NCBI RefSeq assembly: GCF_019991125.1
Contig: NZ_JAGENB010000009.1
Location: forward strand, 80,058-144,057
DNA length: 64,000 nucleotides
Direction: 5' to 3'
Origin: Phyllobacterium calauticae
GTDB taxonomy: Bacteria > Pseudomonadota > Alphaproteobacteria > Rhizobiales > Rhizobiaceae
In this document: positions 16,540 to 25,343 of the stretch, one piece after another
Position numbering within the stretch: position 1 is the first letter of the stretch
Layout of the letters: each line of letters starts with the position of its first letter
Made by a program: the position numbers and the translations under genes
The notes under the pieces: generated by a model
Database searches by the model: none
What the model was told of the DNA's origin: nothing
Seen by the model: the letters and a program-made list of their open reading frames with translations, nothing else

Positions 16540-17559
16540 ATGGCTGGTCCGACACTCAACAACGACATCTTTGCGAGCCTCTTCGGCAAGGTCGATAGCA
16601 TGGGCACCGCAATGGTGCAGAACCTCTACAATACGCTGAGCACAGCGCTGTTGCCCGTATATCTTGCTGGTATGACCTGCTTTGTCGTCTGGTGGGGCTA
16701 TGAAATGCTTTTCGGCCGGGCACAGATGACTGCCGGTGCTTTTGTCTGGCGGTTTGGCAAGCTCATCTTCATCTATGCTTTCATCTTTTCCTGGGGAACT
16801 TATCAACCTCTGATTGTCACGCCGTTGATAGAAGCTCCCAATGCGATGGCGACACTGGTGTGTCAGGCGGCGGGCGGAACAACATGCGGGTCCAGTAGCT
16901 CATCCATGAGCCAAGGCTTGACGGATATCTGGACGGCAGGACTGGAAGCGTCGAAGACCATTTCGTCAGCCGGGGGCTGGACAGGTGTTGGCCTGATGAT
17001 CCTCGCCATTTTCGTCATGGCGGTCGTCGGCGCACTAATCGCCATCGCAGTCGTCCTTTTGATGATCGGCAAGATGACGATGTTCACGTTGCTGGCGATC
17101 GGGCCGATTATTCTTTGTTTTGCCATCTTCAACTTTACGTCGCACATCACTGACGGCTGGATGCGATCGCTTGCGCAATATGCGCTGTTGCCCATCATCG
17201 TTTACGCGCTGCTCGGCGTGATGCTGCTCCTTTTGCAAGACACATTGTCCGGTGTTCAGGGCATGACCGCCGATACCGCCATGACTGTAATCGCACCATT
17301 CCTGTTGATGTGCGTCATTACTGCGTTGGTGCTGAAACAATCACTCCATCTGGCTCACGGCATCTCCGGTGGTGCTCGTCTGGATCGTGGCAATACGGGC
17401 ATCCGCGATACCGCAAGAGCAATAGGCCGCTTCGGAAGCGATCGCGTTGCTGCCCTGCAAGGGCGCCTTAATGGAGATGGTGGACCGTCGGCCAGTCTTC
17501 ACGCGGCAGATGCTTCGCTCGCCCAAGTCCAGGCCGCAGCAAGGAATGCACGTCGATGA
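16540..17559 (+). CDS. virB6: VirB6-like polytopic channel protein
   Basis: A 339-residue inner-membrane protein with five to seven membrane helices, among them LLPVYLAGMTCFVVWWGYEMLFG, KLIFIYAFIFSWGTY, VGLMILAIFVMAVVGALIAIAVVLLMIG and a further pair after SLAQYALLPIIVYALLG. This is the TrbL/VirB6 plan. It forms the inner-membrane part of the substrate path. The C-terminal ~70 residues are polar. Stop and next start overlap (ATGA). Confidence 0.92.
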   Translation: MAGPTLNNDIFASLFGKVDSMGTAMVQNLYNTLSTALLPVYLAGMTCFVVWWGYEMLFGRAQMTAGAFVWRFGKLIFIYAFIFSWGTYQPLIVTPLIEAPNAMATLVCQAAGGTTCGSSSSSMSQGLTDIWTAGLEASKTISSAGGWTGVGLMILAIFVMAVVGALIAIAVVLLMIGKMTMFTLLAIGPIILCFAIFNFTSHITDGWMRSLAQYALLPIIVYALLGVMLLLLQDTLSGVQGMTADTAMTVIAPFLLMCVITALVLKQSLHLAHGISGGARLDRGNTGIRDTARAIGRFGSDRVAALQGRLNGDGGPSASLHAADASLAQVQAAARNARR

Positions 17560-18305
17560 CATTGATTGAAGGAACGACCGAATTGAGCGGGGAAACTATG
17601 TCCACACATGAACCAGCTGTGATCGATCATAAATACTATGCTGACGGAGAACGCTGGGAGAAATCAGTTTATCGCTCCGTTGCGATTTCGCGCGGTGTGT
17701 GGCGCACGGTCGCTATTTGCATGGGCGCAACATCGGCGGCCGCGATTGGCCTGCTCTGGGTGATGCTACCGTTGAAATCTTTCGATGTCGTTGTCCTCGA
17801 GGTGGACAAGACAACTGGCTATGTCGAGGCGAGCCAGCCACTGCGGGCTGGCGGCGACCTGACGCAAAATGAGGCAGTCACCCGAGCCAATATCGTCCGC
17901 TTTATCAGAGCGCGTGAAACCTATGATCCAAAGGGATTGCGCGACAATTTTGAACTGGCCTCGCTTTATTCGACGGGCAAGGCCGCGCAAGATCTTGCTG
18001 GGCTCTATTCCGGATCGAATCCGAACAATCCGATGAAAACATTCGGTCCGAACGCTATTGTTTCGGTGCAGATCAAGAGCATCATCTTTCTCAACGACAA
18101 GACGGCGGCGGCCCGGTTCTCGACCACCCGCGCAAGCGTGCAAGGGACGGTCATCGAGCATTGGGTCGCCAATGTGCGTTTCCGTTACACATCGGAACCC
18201 ATGCGCAACGATTGGCGCTTTGACAATCCTCTTGGATTTCAGGTGACAGAGTACCGCCGCGACCAAGAAACAATTACGCCCGACGTTCGCGAGGTGAAGC
18301 CATGA
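17556..18305 (+). CDS. virB8: VirB8-like assembly factor
   Basis: A 249-residue bitopic inner-membrane protein: short cytoplasmic N-terminus, one membrane helix (VAICMGATSAAAIGLLWVML), then a periplasmic NTF2-like domain with the conserved ETYDPKGLRDNF and YRYTSEP/NPLGFQV-type motifs (here FRYTSEP and NPLGFQVTEYRRD). It is the assembly centre that contacts VirB9 and VirB10. The start at 17556 overlaps virB6; an internal ATG at 17598 is possible. The stop overlaps virB9. Confidence 0.93.
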   Translation: MTLIEGTTELSGETMSTHEPAVIDHKYYADGERWEKSVYRSVAISRGVWRTVAICMGATSAAAIGLLWVMLPLKSFDVVVLEVDKTTGYVEASQPLRAGGDLTQNEAVTRANIVRFIRARETYDPKGLRDNFELASLYSTGKAAQDLAGLYSGSNPNNPMKTFGPNAIVSVQIKSIIFLNDKTAAARFSTTRASVQGTVIEHWVANVRFRYTSEPMRNDWRFDNPLGFQVTEYRRDQETITPDVREVKP

Positions 18306-19111
18306 AGGCACGCACTCGTACGGCATTACTGTGCGGCGTGTTCTGCGCGGTCGTAGGATATGCCGGCAATTCAGCGTTTGCGGAAAGCACCCCGAAATCA
18401 GTCAAGGCCGATGAGCGGATCCGTACTGTGACCTACCAGAAGGACAACATCATTTTCCTGTCGGGGATGATGGGCGTCTCGACCATGGTCGTCTTTAACG
18501 ATGACGAGGCGATTGCAACGGTTGCCATGGGCGACAGCCAGAGCTGGCAGGCCGTTCCCGATCAATCGAAGAAATTCCTGTTCATCAAACCATTGGAGCC
18601 CAATGCCGTCACCAACATGAATGTCGTCACGTCGAAGCGCGTCTACAATTTCATGATGAAGGGAGCTCCAGTCGGCAATTCAAGAACCGCCGTCATCAAG
18701 CTGCGCTTCACCTATCCGGATGATGAAGCGGATGCGCGACTCATGGCGCAGGCCAAGCTCAATGCCGCCATGCCGAATGTGCGGGCAGCGCTCTCGGATC
18801 CACTCAAGGTCAATTACGACTACGGTTACAAAGGCGACAAGGAAAACAAGCCCGTCTCCGTTGCCGATGACGGCACCAAGACGTTTTTCGAGTTTTCGGG
18901 CGAAGTGCCTGGCATCTTTGCCGTCAAGTCAGACGGCAGCGAAACGCTCGTCAATTACCGGCGCGAAGGCAATTACATCGTCGTTGATAAAGTCAGCCGG
19001 CAGTGGACCTTACGCAGCGGCAAGGTGGTCACCTGCGTCTTCAACATGAAGCTAACCGGAAAGCGCGCCGTCGCTTCAAGCAGTGTGGGAGGCCGCTCCT
19101 ATGACCGATAA
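18302..19111 (+). CDS. virB9: VirB9-like outer-membrane core protein
   Basis: A 269-residue exported protein (signal peptide ending SAFAE). The family motifs are D-ER-IRTV-Y at the mature N-terminus, FLFIKPLEPNAVTNMNVVTSKR in the middle and YRREGNYIVVDKVSRQWTLRSG near the end. It forms the outer-membrane core complex together with VirB7 and VirB10. It overlaps virB8 by four bases and the next small gene by eleven. Confidence 0.94.
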   Translation: MKARTRTALLCGVFCAVVGYAGNSAFAESTPKSVKADERIRTVTYQKDNIIFLSGMMGVSTMVVFNDDEAIATVAMGDSQSWQAVPDQSKKFLFIKPLEPNAVTNMNVVTSKRVYNFMMKGAPVGNSRTAVIKLRFTYPDDEADARLMAQAKLNAAMPNVRAALSDPLKVNYDYGYKGDKENKPVSVADDGTKTFFEFSGEVPGIFAVKSDGSETLVNYRREGNYIVVDKVSRQWTLRSGKVVTCVFNMKLTGKRAVASSSVGGRSYDR

Positions 19112-19319
19112 TCCCAACCCCACCATGCCCCTCGATACAGATACCTATGATGCCAGACAGGATGCGCATGACAGCTATTTCCTTGCCGTCGAGATGAAGC
19201 GGCGACGGGGAGACCGGCACTGGCCTCAAGCGATCTGCCGCACAGCGATTGGGTCAGTGCCGGTAATGAATTCAGAAAAGATGAATGCCACGATCGGGGA
19301 CTTTGGCCATGACGATTGA
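19101..19319 (+). CDS. Small hypothetical between virB9 and virB10
   Basis: A 72-residue polar protein, overlapping the end of virB9 by 11 bases and the start of virB10 by 11 bases. No signal peptide or domain is seen; it has a DTDTYDARQDAHDSYFLAVEMKRRR segment. The tight overlaps on both sides favour a translated gene rather than chance, but the product may simply serve coupling. Not recognised. Confidence 0.45.
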   Translation: MTDNPNPTMPLDTDTYDARQDAHDSYFLAVEMKRRRGDRHWPQAICRTAIGSVPVMNSEKMNATIGDFGHDD

Positions 19320-20550
19320 TTTTGAACGGGAAGCGAGTATTGGCGAGACCGTCGCTGTGAAAGGCAACGGGCGCTCGAATCCGCTTGTTGCCGGTCTCCT
19401 GGTCACCGTGGCCATTGGTGCGCTCGGTTATGCCGGTTATATCTCGTACCTGAAGCCATCGGCGCGGACCGATCTGACCACGGATGAGGAATTCCGGACT
19501 GCGAGCTCGGCACCGAACCTGTCGTTCAGCGTGCCATCGGAACCTGCGGACAACAGGCTGGTTATTGCGCCTCCACCTCCCGCGCCGGAACCTGTTGTTG
19601 CGCCAGTCATGGCGCCTCCTGTCGTACAGATTGATGACGGCGCTGCGCGCCGTGCCGCGGAAGAGGCCGAACGGCTGCGACGCGAGGAAGAAGCGCGCCG
19701 CCTGGAGCGGCTTCGCTCCAATATGCTCGTCGTTGACGGATCGGTTGGTCAATCTGGCGGGTCACTCGGAGGTGACAGCGCCGGCGGATCTTCTGCCGGC
19801 ATGGAACCGGACGAGGATGCCAACAGGCGGTTTCTCGGCCGGACCTCAGCGCAGGACGTCGAGTTGGTGAAAGCCACGCAAAACCACCGGATTGACGCGT
19901 TGATCCCGCAGGGCACTTTGATCCGGGGCATTCTCGAAACAGCTATCCAGTCGGATTTGCCCGGCATGGTTCGCGCGGTGATCTCGTCTGACATTTATTC
20001 ATTCGACGGCCGCCGCGTATTGCTGCCAAAAGGCACCATGCTGACAGGCGAATATCGCAGCGGCTTGTCACGCGGTCAGACACGGATCCTGATCGTCTGG
20101 ACACGGGCGCTGCGCGCTGACGGCACCTCCGTATCGCTCGGCTCCTATGGGACGGATGATCTTGGCCGTTCCGGGGTCGCCGGGTTCGTCGACAAACATT
20201 ACCTCGAGCGGTTCGGTGCATCCGCCGTCCTCTCGCTCGTTGGCGGCGTCTCGTCATTCATTGCCGGCCTTAACTCCAACGGATCGTCCAATGCCGGGCC
20301 CGGATCCAATGGCTCGAACAACAATGGCGCAACCCAGGCGCAGCAGACGATCTCGCAAACTATGTCCGACATGGCCAACCAGGCGCTGAAGGATTCAATC
20401 AACATACCGCCGACCATTCATGTCGATCAGGGCACCCAGATCATGGTGTTTGTCCGGCGCGATCTCGACTTCTCATCCCTTTATCCGGATCCGGTGAAAG
20501 AGGCCCTTTATGAACTACGTCACCCCAAAGGTTTCAACGCCAAGCGTTGA
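19309..20550 (+). CDS. virB10: VirB10-like inner-to-outer membrane spanning protein
   Basis: A 413-residue protein from ATG 19309 (MTIDFEREASIGE). One membrane helix lies at about residues 22-42 (NPLVAGLLVTVAIGALGYAGY), then a Pro-rich periplasmic linker and a charged Arg/Glu coiled-coil (about 110-140), then the TrbI/VirB10 core with IPQGTLIRGILETAIQSDLPGM and a helical antenna region rich in Asn/Gly. It senses ATP use and gates the outer pore. It overlaps virB11 by 41 bases in another frame. Confidence 0.94.
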   Translation: MTIDFEREASIGETVAVKGNGRSNPLVAGLLVTVAIGALGYAGYISYLKPSARTDLTTDEEFRTASSAPNLSFSVPSEPADNRLVIAPPPPAPEPVVAPVMAPPVVQIDDGAARRAAEEAERLRREEEARRLERLRSNMLVVDGSVGQSGGSLGGDSAGGSSAGMEPDEDANRRFLGRTSAQDVELVKATQNHRIDALIPQGTLIRGILETAIQSDLPGMVRAVISSDIYSFDGRRVLLPKGTMLTGEYRSGLSRGQTRILIVWTRALRADGTSVSLGSYGTDDLGRSGVAGFVDKHYLERFGASAVLSLVGGVSSFIAGLNSNGSSNAGPGSNGSNNNGATQAQQTISQTMSDMANQALKDSINIPPTIHVDQGTQIMVFVRRDLDFSSLYPDPVKEALYELRHPKGFNAKR

Positions 20551-21592
20551 ACAGGACGCGATGTGGGCCGGGATGTCCACATATATGAGGCAAGCGGCCA
20601 CGCCCATAAAGCAGTGGCTGCAAAGCCCTGACGTGATCGAAATCATGTGCAACCGGCCCGGAGAAGTCTGGATCGAAGAGCGTGGTGTTGCGCATATGGT
20701 GCGCCACGACGTGCCTGATCTCACTGGCAATGCGATCGGCTATCTCGCGCGCATGATTGCCGGCAATACCAGCCAGAACGTCAACGAGGAAACACCGCTT
20801 TTGTCGGCGGCAATGCCGAATGGCGAGCGGTTTCAGGCAGTGTTGTCGCCGGTTGCCTCCATGGGCGGGGCATTCTCGATCCGCAAGCAGGTTATCACCG
20901 ATATGAGCATGGACCAGTATATGGCACTCGGTGGCCTTGATAACGTCCGCATACCTGGCAGCGAGGTGGCGGGCGAAGACTATGTGACAGACATCGAAGC
21001 GGGTTTTATCGAGAGGCTCAAAGAACCGGCACCGGCAGCCAGACGAGAAGCGCTACGATTTGCGGTGGAAAACCGCATGACAATGCTCATTGCAGGCGGC
21101 ACGTCTTCCGGAAAAACAACATTCTTCAATGGGCTCCTGAAGGACGTGCCGGAATGGGAGCGGATTATTTCCATTGAGGACACGCGCGAGCTCAAGCCGC
21201 CGCAACCCAATTTTCTGTCGCTTGTGGCATCCAAGGGCGGACAGGGAAGGGCGCGCACGACGATCCAGGATTGTCTTGAAGCATCTTTGCGTTTGCGTCC
21301 GGACCGTATTTTCATGGGTGAGGTACGCGGCGCCGAAGCCTTTTCTTTTCTGCAGGCGATCAACACCGGTCACCCAGGTTCTATGTCGACTTTGCATGCT
21401 GACAATCCCCGCGGCGCTTATGAGCGTCTTGCGATGATGGCGATGCAAGCGGGTCTCGGCCTCTCGAAAGCAGAGTTGCTCGAATTCGTGCGCTTTGTCG
21501 TTCCCATCATCATCCAGATCGGGCGCGACCCGAAAACGGGGCGCCGCGGCGTCACTGAAATCTACTTCAACAAGTGGAAGCCAGTTCGATGA
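20510..21592 (+). CDS. virB11: VirB11-like hexameric ATPase
   Basis: A 360-residue traffic ATPase. Walker A GGTSSGKT is at about residue 196, the Asp box is SIEDTREL, Walker B is RIFMGEVRGAEAF, and the His box is GHPGSMSTLHAD. It switches the system between pilus assembly and substrate transfer with VirD4 and VirB4. Its start is inside virB10, and its stop overlaps the following nuclease gene (ATGA). Length is normal. Confidence 0.95.
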   Translation: MNYVTPKVSTPSVEQDAMWAGMSTYMRQAATPIKQWLQSPDVIEIMCNRPGEVWIEERGVAHMVRHDVPDLTGNAIGYLARMIAGNTSQNVNEETPLLSAAMPNGERFQAVLSPVASMGGAFSIRKQVITDMSMDQYMALGGLDNVRIPGSEVAGEDYVTDIEAGFIERLKEPAPAARREALRFAVENRMTMLIAGGTSSGKTTFFNGLLKDVPEWERIISIEDTRELKPPQPNFLSLVASKGGQGRARTTIQDCLEASLRLRPDRIFMGEVRGAEAFSFLQAINTGHPGSMSTLHADNPRGAYERLAMMAMQAGLGLSKAELLEFVRFVVPIIIQIGRDPKTGRRGVTEIYFNKWKPVR

Positions 21593-22068
21593 AGAAGACG
21601 GGGATGACGGCTGTTTTCGCATGCTGCATGGTGACCGGGATTGCAGTGGCCAGCGCTCAGGTAGCGCGTACCGAGAATATCAGCGGTGATCGGATCATCG
21701 TGATTGACGGCGATACCGTTGCTCTGCCTTGCAAGCCAGAGACCGGTTTCAAACACGGCTGTGCGGTCAAGGTACGCTTGAAGGATATCGACACACCAGA
21801 AGTATCGCACCCGACATGCGAGAACGAGCTCGCGAAAGGTCTTGAAGCCAAAGCCCGGCTTCGCGAACTCATCAGCGGCGAATTGGTGACCATCAAACAT
21901 ACCGGTGAAATCGATCGGTATGGCCGGTCCCTTGGTTGGCTCGTGCTGCAGGATGGATCGGACATCGGCGCGATCCTCTTTGGAGAGGGATTGGCGTTGG
22001 AATGGACGGCCGGCGCGCGATCCAAGGCGGCGCGGATCTCGCACTGGTGTGGAGCGGCATCGCGATGA
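21589..22068 (+). CDS. Secreted thermonuclease (SNase family) within the T4SS operon
   Basis: A 159-residue exported nuclease (start MKKTGMTAVFACC, signal peptide ending ASAQ). The SNase motifs are intact: VIDGDTVAL, VRLKDIDTPE (Arg and Glu of the catalytic set) and IDRYGRSLG (second Arg). It probably cuts DNA or RNA in the periplasm. It overlaps both virB11 and virD4 by four bases, so it is made with the transfer machinery. A second SNase-like protein at 7587-8177 lacks these catalytic residues. Confidence 0.85.
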   Translation: MKKTGMTAVFACCMVTGIAVASAQVARTENISGDRIIVIDGDTVALPCKPETGFKHGCAVKVRLKDIDTPEVSHPTCENELAKGLEAKARLRELISGELVTIKHTGEIDRYGRSLGWLVLQDGSDIGAILFGEGLALEWTAGARSKAARISHWCGAASR

Positions 22069-24800
22069 CACTGAAGAGCTATGAAAAGATTGCACTTGTG
22101 ACGCTTGGACCTTGCGTGGCGGCGGCTGGTCTCTTCATGGGCTGGTCCGCCAATTATGCGGCCACTAGCTTTTTCGTCCTGAAATCAACTGCCATGTGGC
22201 AAGCCTTCTTTGGTGGCGACATAATGATGCCGGCTAAGCAGCTTACCGCCTATCTCAGCGATGCCCGCATAAGTCGGATTGGATCGATTGCAGCCGTTTC
22301 AACGGCGCTCGAAGCTGTCGCTCTCGGCATTGGAAGTTATATTTTGGTGAAGCGTCCGTGGGCGGTCAAGCCACCTGCAGACGGCTCACGCTTCGCTGCG
22401 CTGAAGGATCTAAAGAAGGCGGGACTGCTGGACGGGATTCCCGGTAAATCGATCCTGCTCGGGACATTTGGCCAAGGCAAAAACGCTCCAGAAGTCCGCT
22501 ACAGCGGTGACAGTCATTTCTTCGTCAATGGCCCGTCGCGCTCCGGCAAAGGCCGTGGCTTCGTCATGACCAATCTTCTTGAGTACCAGGGCAGCACGAT
22601 CGTCCTCGATGTGAAGCTCGAAAATTGGGAAAAGACAGGCCCGGCGCGCCTTGCCATAGGGCAGAAATGCTTTGTCTTTGCACCAGGTTCAAAGTTTACC
22701 CATCGCTGGAACCCGCTCGATTTCGTCCGCGATTGGCCCGAGCGATCGACGGACCTGCTCAATCTCGCGGCCAGCCTCATTCCGCTTGATGCCAAGGAAA
22801 CGTCGATCTGGAAGGAAACAGCGCGAAGCCTGTGTGCCGGGGTGCTCGGTTATGTGCTGGAGTCGAAGACCATGGAGGGCAGACGCAACCTGCGCTCTGT
22901 GTTGCGTCTGTTCTCGACGGGCGTTTCATTCTCGAAAGTTCTTGAGGTTATCCTTCGCACGGAACCTGATCTCAATCAGTTCATCGTTGACAGTTTTAAA
23001 CAGCATCTCGGCCGAGATGAGGAACAGCGACCGTCATTTGAAGGCAATGTCGTTACAGCGCTGGCCCCTTTCAACAATTTGCTGATGGCAGAGGCAACGA
23101 GCGCCAGTGATTTCGATATTCGCGAGCTGCGCCGCAATCCATATTCATTGTTTGTCGCCAGCCCGGTTTCGGACTTCGGCACGGTCGAACCGCTTTTGCG
23201 TTTGTTGATCCAGCAGATTCACGACGTCATGTTGCGCAATGTTCCGGGTAAGGATGAACCGTACAAGATTCTGATGATGCTTGACGAGTTCTATCAGTTC
23301 GAGCGCCTTCCGGAGATTATCAAGCGTGCGCCGCTTGTTGCCGGCTATGGCATGACGATCGCGCTTATCGCGCAGAACATTCCCCAGATCGATGAGCGTT
23401 ACGGGGTGAAGACCCGCGATGCACTCCTCGGCAATATGGATATCAAGCTCAACATTGCGGTTGGCGACGATACCACCGCCAAAATCGTCTCAGGCAATCT
23501 GGGGCGTCAGTACGTCGAACGGGAAGGGTGGGGAAAGACGGGCGGGCTGCTTTTGAGCAGGCAGGCCTCGCAAGGCCGGTTCGAGCTTATTCCGCTGATG
23601 GACCCGGACGCTGTTCTGCGCCTCGATGACAACGCAACCATCCTGCAGATCCGTGGCACTTATGGCGCGATCCTGAACAAGCTTAACTTCTATGCGGACA
23701 AAAAGTTCGTCGATCGGCGCAGTCAGGTGGCGTCTTATACGTCAAAGATGCCAAAACCGGAGCTGGTGTTGACACCTGAATGGCCGCTCTTCAACGACCG
23801 TCCACCACAAACGTCGCAAGAACCTGTTGAAAATATCAGCCCAGTCGCTGATGAGTTCGAGCCAAAAATGCCGTTCTCGCCCGTCGGTCAAGCTGGTGCT
23901 ACCGTATCTATTCCAGTCAGTCGGTCGATGGATGACGAAGCCGGCGACATTATCGATCTGGCCCGATCCGTATACCGGAATACTGACCGATTTGCCCAAG
24001 TGTATCGTCATGCGGTGTCGGCACAGGATAGTGATACGGCGGCCTATTTATTGCAGAATCTGCGGCTCACGCCCGAATATTACGGTCCGCTTATCGGCGA
24101 AGACGGATCATTCAATATCCGAGGCAAGCAGGCGCGCAAGCGTGCGATTGCAGCGATAGCGCCTTTGCGCGTGGCAATTATCGAGGCACGTCGCGGTGTG
24201 ACCGAAGAGAGGTCCCGGCTTTATGCGCGAACGCAGCAACCACGCGTCCAGGCAGCTCATCCAGCTGTTCTGCAGGACGCCAAATCGACCGTGGTCCTCG
24301 CAACGCCCGAAGCTGAAGCTGTTTCTACATCGACAGATGCCGACATCGCTGCAGGTTTCACGACCGTGGTAATTCCGGCCGCTACAGCTGCTGCGCTCAC
24401 CCCGGCGAGTGTCGGTGACACTATCTCGGCGGCCGTCGATCCAGATGATCCGTTTGCGGCGCATCCTCTCGTCGAGGACGAAAGTGAACGTGGGCAAGAC
24501 CCCGATCCTTCATTCAACTCCACATCAAGTTCAGTCGCCGGGCCTGATGAAACCGTCGATGACGAGGATAATACCCGGATCGATTATGGCTTTGCGGATG
24601 CAACTGAACAGGTGGCAGCCGTCGCAACCATTGCGCGCACAGCGATCGAGGCTGGCCGTGTTTCCGATGTTGAACGGCTAGCCGGTGCTCTGATGCGAAT
24701 GAACGCAAGCCTTGGTGCTGTCACGTCGGACGAGCCATGGGCCTTAGTATCAGCGGAGCTCAGCAAACCAAGGATCACAAATACAGCGTTGTCTGCCTAG
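22065..24800 (+). CDS. virD4: VirD4/TraG-like coupling protein with long C-terminal extension
   Basis: A 911-residue type IV coupling protein that brings the relaxosome to the channel. There are two N-terminal membrane helices (VTLGPCVAAAGLFMGW and the ALEAVALGIGSYILV region), Walker A NGPSRSGKG at about residue 156, and Walker B LMMLDEFYQ. The usual family length is 600-700 residues. Here about 290 extra residues follow, Pro/Ala/Thr-rich, with one folded-looking block at about 623-722. That block (VYRHAVS, then LTPEYYGPLIGEDGSF, then QARKRAIAAIAPLRVAIIEA) resembles BID-type secretion signals; this is inference. The start at 22065 overlaps the nuclease stop. Confidence 0.93.
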   Translation: MTLKSYEKIALVTLGPCVAAAGLFMGWSANYAATSFFVLKSTAMWQAFFGGDIMMPAKQLTAYLSDARISRIGSIAAVSTALEAVALGIGSYILVKRPWAVKPPADGSRFAALKDLKKAGLLDGIPGKSILLGTFGQGKNAPEVRYSGDSHFFVNGPSRSGKGRGFVMTNLLEYQGSTIVLDVKLENWEKTGPARLAIGQKCFVFAPGSKFTHRWNPLDFVRDWPERSTDLLNLAASLIPLDAKETSIWKETARSLCAGVLGYVLESKTMEGRRNLRSVLRLFSTGVSFSKVLEVILRTEPDLNQFIVDSFKQHLGRDEEQRPSFEGNVVTALAPFNNLLMAEATSASDFDIRELRRNPYSLFVASPVSDFGTVEPLLRLLIQQIHDVMLRNVPGKDEPYKILMMLDEFYQFERLPEIIKRAPLVAGYGMTIALIAQNIPQIDERYGVKTRDALLGNMDIKLNIAVGDDTTAKIVSGNLGRQYVEREGWGKTGGLLLSRQASQGRFELIPLMDPDAVLRLDDNATILQIRGTYGAILNKLNFYADKKFVDRRSQVASYTSKMPKPELVLTPEWPLFNDRPPQTSQEPVENISPVADEFEPKMPFSPVGQAGATVSIPVSRSMDDEAGDIIDLARSVYRNTDRFAQVYRHAVSAQDSDTAAYLLQNLRLTPEYYGPLIGEDGSFNIRGKQARKRAIAAIAPLRVAIIEARRGVTEERSRLYARTQQPRVQAAHPAVLQDAKSTVVLATPEAEAVSTSTDADIAAGFTTVVIPAATAAALTPASVGDTISAAVDPDDPFAAHPLVEDESERGQDPDPSFNSTSSSVAGPDETVDDEDNTRIDYGFADATEQVAAVATIARTAIEAGRVSDVERLAGALMRMNASLGAVTSDEPWALVSAELSKPRITNTALSA

Positions 24801-24936
24801 GACAGCGCCAGATAGGCACAGGAAAGAGGAAGGATGATCGCAGCAAACAGAGAATAAGCACACGAGACCAAACAATAGTCTTTCAAGAATTCACCAAAGT
24901 CTGTCCATCGGGACATAAATCCAAAAGGAAATCGAA

Positions 24937-25194
24937 ATGAAATCACTGAACCTTCTCTTTGCCGCCGCTGTCATTTCTGCGGGCTCATTCGCCCTGCCGC
25001 TGAACGCTTTTGCTGATGCGAACGACAATGGGAATGGGGGACCCGGAAGCCGTGGCGACTATCGTCTTGAGGTAAGGCCCTTGGACAAGAGCCTTGCGCC
25101 GATCGGCAACGCTCCTTTGACGACTGCGGAACTGGAAAACTATCAGCGTGGAGCAGATGCTTCAAAAGCCTCTGTCAAATCTGTCAGCAAATAG
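24937..25194 (+). CDS. Small secreted protein, paralogue of 45189-45452
   Basis: An 85-residue exported protein with a clear signal peptide (MKSLNLLFAAAVISAGSFAL) and AAAAGGAAA-like ribosome-binding site (AAAAGGAAAT) at 24923-24932. The mature part is short and polar (NDNGNGGPGSRGDY, then IGNAPLTTAELENYQRGADAS, then SVKSVSK). It is a paralogue of the 87-residue protein at 45189-45452: the first 16 residues after Met are the same and the NAPLT-ELEN core is shared. Function unknown. It follows virD4 and precedes the adhesin gene. Confidence 0.75.
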   Translation: MKSLNLLFAAAVISAGSFALPLNAFADANDNGNGGPGSRGDYRLEVRPLDKSLAPIGNAPLTTAELENYQRGADASKASVKSVSK

Positions 25195-25343
25195 TCAGCC
25201 CTGACATATGGGTCGGACCGGAAAACTTGCAGGTTTCCCGGTCCCGGCTCCAGCGCTGAGAAATACGATCGAAGAACCAACAACGATCAGAACTGGACAG
25301 GATCGCCTGTCCTAACAACCCGGGAACCGCGAGGCATTTTAAT

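Noticed and set aside
19551..19578. GGAAC-N16-GGTT inside virB10
   Set aside because: Lies within coding sequence with no gene start downstream; it shows that the GGTT variant can occur by chance.
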